Of a stretch of DNA of 11,246 bases, positions 8,116-11,246 are shown piece by piece; position 1 is the stretch's first letter; each line of letters opens with the position of its first letter. Under the pieces are notes generated by a model, which had not been told where the DNA came from, made no database searches, and worked only from the letters and a program-made list of their open reading frames with translations. This DNA is from Dehalococcoidia bacterium. Its GTDB lineage: Bacteria; Chloroflexota; Dehalococcoidia; Dehalococcoidales; BS750m-G39. Location of the stretch: NCBI GenBank assembly GCA_004375675.1, contig SOKR01000039.1, positions 1-11,246 on the forward strand, written 5' to 3'. The translations under genes were made by a program, and so were the position numbers.

Positions 8116-9096
8116 TTAAATCCAATGATGACGGCGGAAGAAATAGAGCATGCCGGCTACAACCAGCGCCCAGACGAAGAAGACGATTAAGAAAGAATAG
8201 TGGGACTCCTGAAAAGGCAGGGGGACATTCATCCCGTAAATAGAGGCGATCACCGTCAGCGGCAGCAGGATGGTGGCGATAATGGTCAGCATGCGCATGA
8301 CCTCGTTGGTGCGGTTGGAAGCCAGGGAATCGTAGGTATCGTTCAAGCCCTCGATAATCTCTTTATACTCGTCGAGGGCGTCCCATATCTTGTCCAGATG
8401 GTCAACCGTATCCCCGAAATAGACCTCCATATCCATCTTGGCAAAGTGCCGTATCTTGGGCTCCAGCCCGCCGATAACCGCCCTCATCGGCCAGATAATG
8501 CGGCGGAAGGAGATAACGTCTCGGCGCAGGGTGGAGATTCCCCTCACCGTGCCCCGCGCCTTCACGGCAAAGATAGCGTCCTCCACCGCCTCGATGTTGC
8601 CCCCGATTTTATTGAGTATAGGGAAGCAGTAGTCCACCAGCCGGTCGATAATGCGGTAGAGCAGATAGCCCGGACCCTGGCTGAAGTGCTCCTGTCTTAT
8701 CTCCTCGTCGGTCTGGCACTGGTCAAACAGCTTTACCAGCGGCTTGAGGTCGCCCCTGTGCAGCGTAATCAGGTAATCCCGCCCGATGAAAACCGAAACC
8801 TGGCTGGGGGTGGTTACCCTGGCCTGAGGGTTGAACACGGGAAAGTGAAAGACCAGGAAAAGGTACTCGTCATACTTATCTATCTTGGGCCGCTGTATGC
8901 GGCTCAGGCAGTCGTCCAGGTCGAGGGGATGGAAGGGATAGTTTTGCGCCAGATAGTCCGTCTCCTCCTTACCCGGAGACTCTATATTAATCCAGGTCAG
9001 CTCGTCCCCGGTCACCGACTCGATATTCAGCTGCCCCACCTCCCTCACCACCTCGGGAACAACTTTTTTGCCTTTTCTCATCCTCGGGATTGCCAT
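8116..9096 (-). CDS. corA: CorA-family magnesium/cobalt transporter
   Basis: Pentameric inner-membrane channel for Mg2+ and related divalent ions. Its 326 residues match the family. A large acidic cytoplasmic domain (1 to about 265) includes HPLDLDDCLSRIQRPKIDKY (56-75), the long stalk-helix region (about 185-265) and ends in NRTNEVMRMLTIIATILLPLT. The first membrane helix (about 269-287) is followed by the hallmark GMN (288-290, in SIYGMNVPLP). A second helix (301-320) leads to the basic tail RRHHWI. The loop after GMN has a Pro-Leu-Pro instead of the MPE seen in classical members, as in many CorA proteins of other phyla. A strong GGGGAGGGG ribosome-binding site precedes ATG 9096. It heads the block corA-yhhQ-MBL-Mut7C and is divergent from the small plus-strand gene. 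Confidence 0.95.
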   Translation of the reverse strand: MAIPRMRKGKKVVPEVVREVGQLNIESVTGDELTWINIESPGKEETDYLAQNYPFHPLDLDDCLSRIQRPKIDKYDEYLFLVFHFPVFNPQARVTTPSQVSVFIGRDYLITLHRGDLKPLVKLFDQCQTDEEIRQEHFSQGPGYLLYRIIDRLVDYCFPILNKIGGNIEAVEDAIFAVKARGTVRGISTLRRDVISFRRIIWPMRAVIGGLEPKIRHFAKMDMEVYFGDTVDHLDKIWDALDEYKEIIEGLNDTYDSLASNRTNEVMRMLTIIATILLPLTVIASIYGMNVPLPFQESHYSFLIVFFVWALVVAGMLYFFRRHHWI

Positions 9097-9129
9097 TATC
9101 CCCTCCCCGTTAGCTATAAACCACGCCCC

Positions 9130-9138
9130 ATTCTATCA
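9130..9138 (-). promoter_or_regulatory. Possible extended -10 promoter for corA
   Basis: On the minus strand TGATAGAAT forms a TGn-extended -10 box (TAGAAT at 9130-9135), about 34 bases before ATG 9096. No good -35 box is found 16-18 bases upstream, so this is a weak call. It would lie nearly back to back with the plus-strand promoter at 9145. Confidence 0.3.
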
Positions 9139-9144
9139 TAATCG

Positions 9145-9173
9145 TTGCCAAATAGCACCTTATCTGCTATATT
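9145..9173 (+). promoter_or_regulatory. Sigma-70-type promoter for the small Cys4 protein gene
   Basis: TTGCCA (9145-9150) is followed by exactly 17 bases and TATATT (9168-9173), with a TGC just before the -10 giving an extended -10 element. Predicted start of transcription is about 9180, leaving a leader of about 20 bases before ATG 9199. This is the best-formed promoter in the window. Confidence 0.65.
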
Positions 9174-9180
9174 CTATAGC
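9166..9180. repeat. Perfect palindrome across the -10 box of the small-gene promoter
   Basis: GCTATA, three bases (TTC), then TATAGC. The arms are perfectly complementary over 6 bases. It covers the -10 element (9168-9173) and reaches the predicted start point at 9180. It may be an operator, or may partly follow from the A/T-rich -10 sequence itself. Confidence 0.5.
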
Positions 9181-9198
9181 GGAAACATCGGGTATGTC

Positions 9199-9375
9199 AT
9201 GAAAGCCAAGATTAAGCCCTCCTGGGGCGATAAGCTCAAGATTAGAATCAAGAAGATGCTGGGGATGAGTATATTCCTCTGCGATAGCTGCAAATGGGAC
9301 TGGCGCAGCACCTGTCACCGCCCCGAAAGGCCCAACGCTACCTGGTGCCCCGACTACGCCAAGAGGGGTAAATAG
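9199..9375 (+). CDS. Small four-cysteine protein, function unknown (58 aa)
   Basis: I do not recognise a named family. The first 22 residues are strongly basic (many Lys, one Arg), then a short hydrophobic patch MSIFL (23-27), then a cysteine-rich tail: C28xxC31, C39-H40 and C50. The spacing C-x2-C-x7-C-x10-C would suit a single zinc site. The segment HRPERPNATWCPDY (40-53) is compact and looks like a conserved motif. The reading frame is open further upstream, to 9145, but the promoter found at 9145-9173 makes ATG 9199 the right start. The ribosome-binding site is weak (GCGGAAA, rather far). It is the only plus-strand gene here, divergent from corA and convergent with the thiolase, whose stop codon is one base away. 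Strong promoter, no coding frame conflict and ordered Cys spacing support a real gene. Confidence 0.75.
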   Translation: MKAKIKPSWGDKLKIRIKKMLGMSIFLCDSCKWDWRSTCHRPERPNATWCPDYAKRGK

Positions 9376-9376
9376 C

Positions 9377-10657
9377 TTAAGCCTTCTCCAGAACCACCGC
9401 CATCCCCTGCCCCCCGCCGATGCACAGCGTGGCCAACCCCAGCTGGTAATTCTGCCGCGTCATCTCGTGCATCAGGGTCACCAGAATCCGGGCTCCCGTG
9501 CAGCCGATAGGGTGCCCCAGCGAGATACCGCTGCCGTGCGGATTCACCTTCTCGGTGCCGACCCCAAGCTCCTTCATCACCCCGATAGCCTGCGAGGCAA
9601 AGGCTTCGTTTAATTCGATGCAGTCTATATCCTTTAGTTCCACTCCGGCCAGCCTCAGCGCCTTCCTGGCCGCGGGCACCGCCCCCAGCCCCATAAAGGC
9701 GGGGTCGACGCCCCCCGAGGCGTAAGACCTGACCCTGGCGAGCGGCTTCAAGCCCAGTTCCTTAGCTTTATCCGCCGACATCACCACCATGGACGCGGCG
9801 CCGTCGGTTATCCCCGAGGCGTTGCCCGCCGTCACCGAGCCGTCCTTCTTGAAGACCGCGGGCAGCCTGGCCAGCGCTTCCATATTGGTCTCCCTGGGGT
9901 GCTCGTCGGTGTCGAACTGCTTCATCTCTTTCTTAACCCTGACCTCGACGGGCACTATCTCCTGGCGGAAGGTGCCGTCCTTTACCGCCGCCAGCGCCCT
10001 CTGGTTACTGAGCAGGGCCAGCTTGTCCTGCTCTTCGCGGCTGATGCCGTACTTCTCGGCGATATTCTCCGAGGTCAGCCCCATGTGGTAATTATAGAAT
10101 ATCTCCCACAGCCCGTCATAGACCATGCCGTCCACCATCTCGGCGTTGAACATCCGGGCCCCCCACCTAGCGCTGGGCAGGTAGTAAGGCACGGCGCTCA
10201 TGTTCTCCATGCCGCCGGCGATAATGACCTCGGCATCGCCCGCCTTGATGGCCTGGGCGGCAAGAGCCACCGATTTCATCCCCGAAGCGCAAATCTTATT
10301 CACCGTGTAGGCGTTCACCTCTTTGGGAACGCCCGCGTAAATCGCCGCCTGGCGAGCGGTATTTTGCCCCTGCCCCGCCTGGAGGACGTTGCCCATGATA
10401 ACCTCGTCCACCCGCACCTCTTTTAAGGAGTCGTCCCAGTCGAAGTATTTCTTCTCCAGTTCTATTAGCTCGTCGCCCTTAAGCGCCTCGGGCACAAAGC
10501 CCGCGTCCGGTGAGCCCTTCTCCGGGCGTAAACCAGCCCTCTTTAGTGCCTCTTTGATAACGATACTGCCCAGCTTCATTACCGGCGTATTCTGCAAGGC
10601 ACCGCCGTAGTTGGCGATAGCCGTTCTCACCCCGCTGACAATTACCGCCTCGGTCAT
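9377..10657 (-). CDS. Thiolase (acetyl-CoA C-acetyltransferase family), with a 35-residue insertion
   Basis: Condenses two acetyl-CoA or cleaves 3-ketoacyl-CoA, the last step of beta-oxidation. The catalytic set is complete: nucleophile Cys123 in NKICASGMKS, NEAFA (350-354), His382 in GSGISLGHPIGCTGAR, and Cys412 in LCIGGGQG. The N-terminus TEAVIVSGVRTAIANYGGAL is typical. Total length is 426 residues against about 390-395 usually. The surplus lies between RPE (44-46) and VDEVIMGNVLQAGQGQNTAR (83-102), where most thiolases have only a few residues. The reading frame is continuous and the added part is charged, so it is a genuine insertion rather than a frameshift. A very good AAGGAGG site stands 7 bases before ATG 10657. 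The partner dehydrogenase ends 64 bases upstream; a shared transcript is likely. Whether it serves synthesis or degradation is not decided by sequence. Confidence 0.95.
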   Translation of the reverse strand: MTEAVIVSGVRTAIANYGGALQNTPVMKLGSIVIKEALKRAGLRPEKGSPDAGFVPEALKGDELIELEKKYFDWDDSLKEVRVDEVIMGNVLQAGQGQNTARQAAIYAGVPKEVNAYTVNKICASGMKSVALAAQAIKAGDAEVIIAGGMENMSAVPYYLPSARWGARMFNAEMVDGMVYDGLWEIFYNYHMGLTSENIAEKYGISREEQDKLALLSNQRALAAVKDGTFRQEIVPVEVRVKKEMKQFDTDEHPRETNMEALARLPAVFKKDGSVTAGNASGITDGAASMVVMSADKAKELGLKPLARVRSYASGGVDPAFMGLGAVPAARKALRLAGVELKDIDCIELNEAFASQAIGVMKELGVGTEKVNPHGSGISLGHPIGCTGARILVTLMHEMTRQNYQLGLATLCIGGGQGMAVVLEKA

Positions 10658-10663
10658 AAAAGT

Positions 10664-10671
10664 GCCTCCTT
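10664..10671 (-). promoter_or_regulatory. Strong ribosome-binding site of the thiolase gene
   Basis: The minus strand reads AAGGAGGC, with GGAGG 7 bases before ATG 10657. The rest of the 64-base gap to the dehydrogenase shows no promoter or terminator that I can support. Confidence 0.8.
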
Positions 10672-10721
10672 TTAACCTTGGCTCAAGTTATTCTATATCA
10701 ACTGATGTATAGCGGCAGTAT

Positions 10722-11246
10722 TTATTTGCTGTAGTCGTAGAAACCCTTGCCCGTCTTGCGCCCCAGCCACCCCGCCGCCACCATCTTGTCCACCAGCGTC
10801 GGCGTGATGTAGCGGGGGTCTTTAAGCTGTTCGTAGAGCGCGTCGGAAACGAACTTGACCACGTCGATGCCCACCATGTCGGAGAGGGTCAGCGGTCCCA
10901 TCGGGTAGTTCAAGCCCAGCTGGATGGCGTTATCGATATCCTCACGGCTGGCGACACCATCCTCATAGAGGCGGATAGAGTGGAGCAGGAAGGGAATCCA
11001 GAGGCGGTTGACGATAAAGCCGGGCGCGTCCTGGGCAACAACGGTGGTCTTACCCAATTTCTCGCCGAACTTCTGGCTGACAGCCATCGTCTCATCGCTG
11101 GTGGCAATGGTCTTGACGATTTCGAGTAGCTTCATCACCGGTGCCGGGTTAAAGAAGTGCAGCCCCACCACCTTGTCCACCCGCTTGGTCGCCATCGCCA
11201 TATCGATGATGGACAGGCAGGAAGTATTGGTCGCCAGGATAGCCTC
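10722..11246 (-). CDS. 3-hydroxyacyl-CoA (3-hydroxybutyryl-CoA) dehydrogenase, C-terminal 174 residues
   Basis: NAD-dependent oxidation of 3-hydroxyacyl-CoA to 3-ketoacyl-CoA, the step before thiolase. The 5' end lies beyond the window, so the Rossmann GxGxxG motif is not seen. The visible part opens with EAILATNTSCLSI, equivalent to the ATNTSSLSI segment, and includes GLHFFNPAPVMKLLEIVKT with the catalytic His and Glu. It continues with DAPGFIVNRLWIPFL, whose Asn is the conserved active-site residue, and LGLNYPMGPLTLSDMVGIDV from the helical dimerisation domain, and ends in GWLGRKTGKGFYDYSK. The ending is exactly that of short, stand-alone enzymes (about 280-290 residues), so it is not fused to a crotonase. 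The open frame continues upstream of the first internal Met, so that Met is not the start. Paired with the thiolase downstream. Confidence 0.95.
   Translation of the reverse strand, partial: EAILATNTSCLSIIDMAMATKRVDKVVGLHFFNPAPVMKLLEIVKTIATSDETMAVSQKFGEKLGKTTVVAQDAPGFIVNRLWIPFLLHSIRLYEDGVASREDIDNAIQLGLNYPMGPLTLSDMVGIDVVKFVSDALYEQLKDPRYITPTLVDKMVAAGWLGRKTGKGFYDYSK

Noticed and set aside
8112..8118. preQ1 riboswitch ahead of the queuosine precursor transporter
   Set aside because: The transporter starts one base after the corA stop, leaving no leader for an aptamer. The leader before corA is too short and shows no preQ1 fold.
8200..9141. Long open frame on the plus strand opposite corA
   Set aside because: The opposite frame is a complete CorA with GMN and two membrane helices. 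The antisense translation shows no domain and has a composition typical of reversed GC-rich codons.
9145..9198. Start of the small plus-strand gene at TTG 9145
   Set aside because: TTG 9145 is itself the first part of the -35 box. ATG 9199, with the basic start MKAKIKPSWG, fits the promoter.
10658..10721. Separate promoter for the thiolase
   Set aside because: A/T-rich words such as TTGATA and TAGAAT occur, but they abut each other with no usable spacer, and no -10 lies about 17 bases from either.

Overview
The window is a block of bacterial housekeeping and acyl-CoA metabolism genes, nearly all on the minus strand. GC-rich codon use, fairly good Shine-Dalgarno sites and the gene mix suggest a subsurface or anaerobic bacterium. 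That mix is a long ValRS, a fused Nnr, a type III pantothenate kinase, a dienoyl-CoA-hydratase-like crotonase, and a thiolase beside a 3-hydroxyacyl-CoA dehydrogenase. Protein wording recalls Chloroflexota, class Dehalococcoidia, but this is recognition from memory and not a search result. No phage, transposon, CRISPR, rRNA or tRNA gene is visible.

Layout, following transcription from right to left. (a) 11246-9377, minus: the C-terminal part of a 3-hydroxyacyl-CoA dehydrogenase, then a thiolase, forming a beta-oxidation or butyrate-type pair. (b) 9145-9375, plus: the only plus-strand gene I accept, a 58-residue four-cysteine protein with a good sigma-70-type promoter. Its stop codon lies one base from that of the converging thiolase. 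(c) 9096-6118, minus: a CorA metal channel, a YhhQ-type queuosine precursor transporter, a metallo-beta-lactamase-fold hydrolase and a Mut7-C (PIN-like, zinc ribbon) protein. (d) 6103-1, minus: a second promoter, then a crotonase, fused Nnr (NAD(P)HX repair), CoaX, CoaBC and ValRS, which runs off the left edge.

Block (d) joins two steps of CoA synthesis (pantothenate kinase and CoaBC) to nicotinamide cofactor repair and to an enzyme that uses CoA thioesters. Gaps there are 21, 1, 13 and 27 bases, so it reads as one operon. Blocks (c) and (d) may be partly continuous, because no terminator hairpin was found between them.

I found no convincing new multi-gene system. The points most worth checking are a roughly 30-codon patch of valS where conserved motifs are lost through G/C-ward changes and an apparent pair of compensating frameshifts; the small Cys4 protein with a palindrome across its -10 box; an insertion of about 35 residues in the thiolase; and an inverted repeat over the promoter of the CoA operon.
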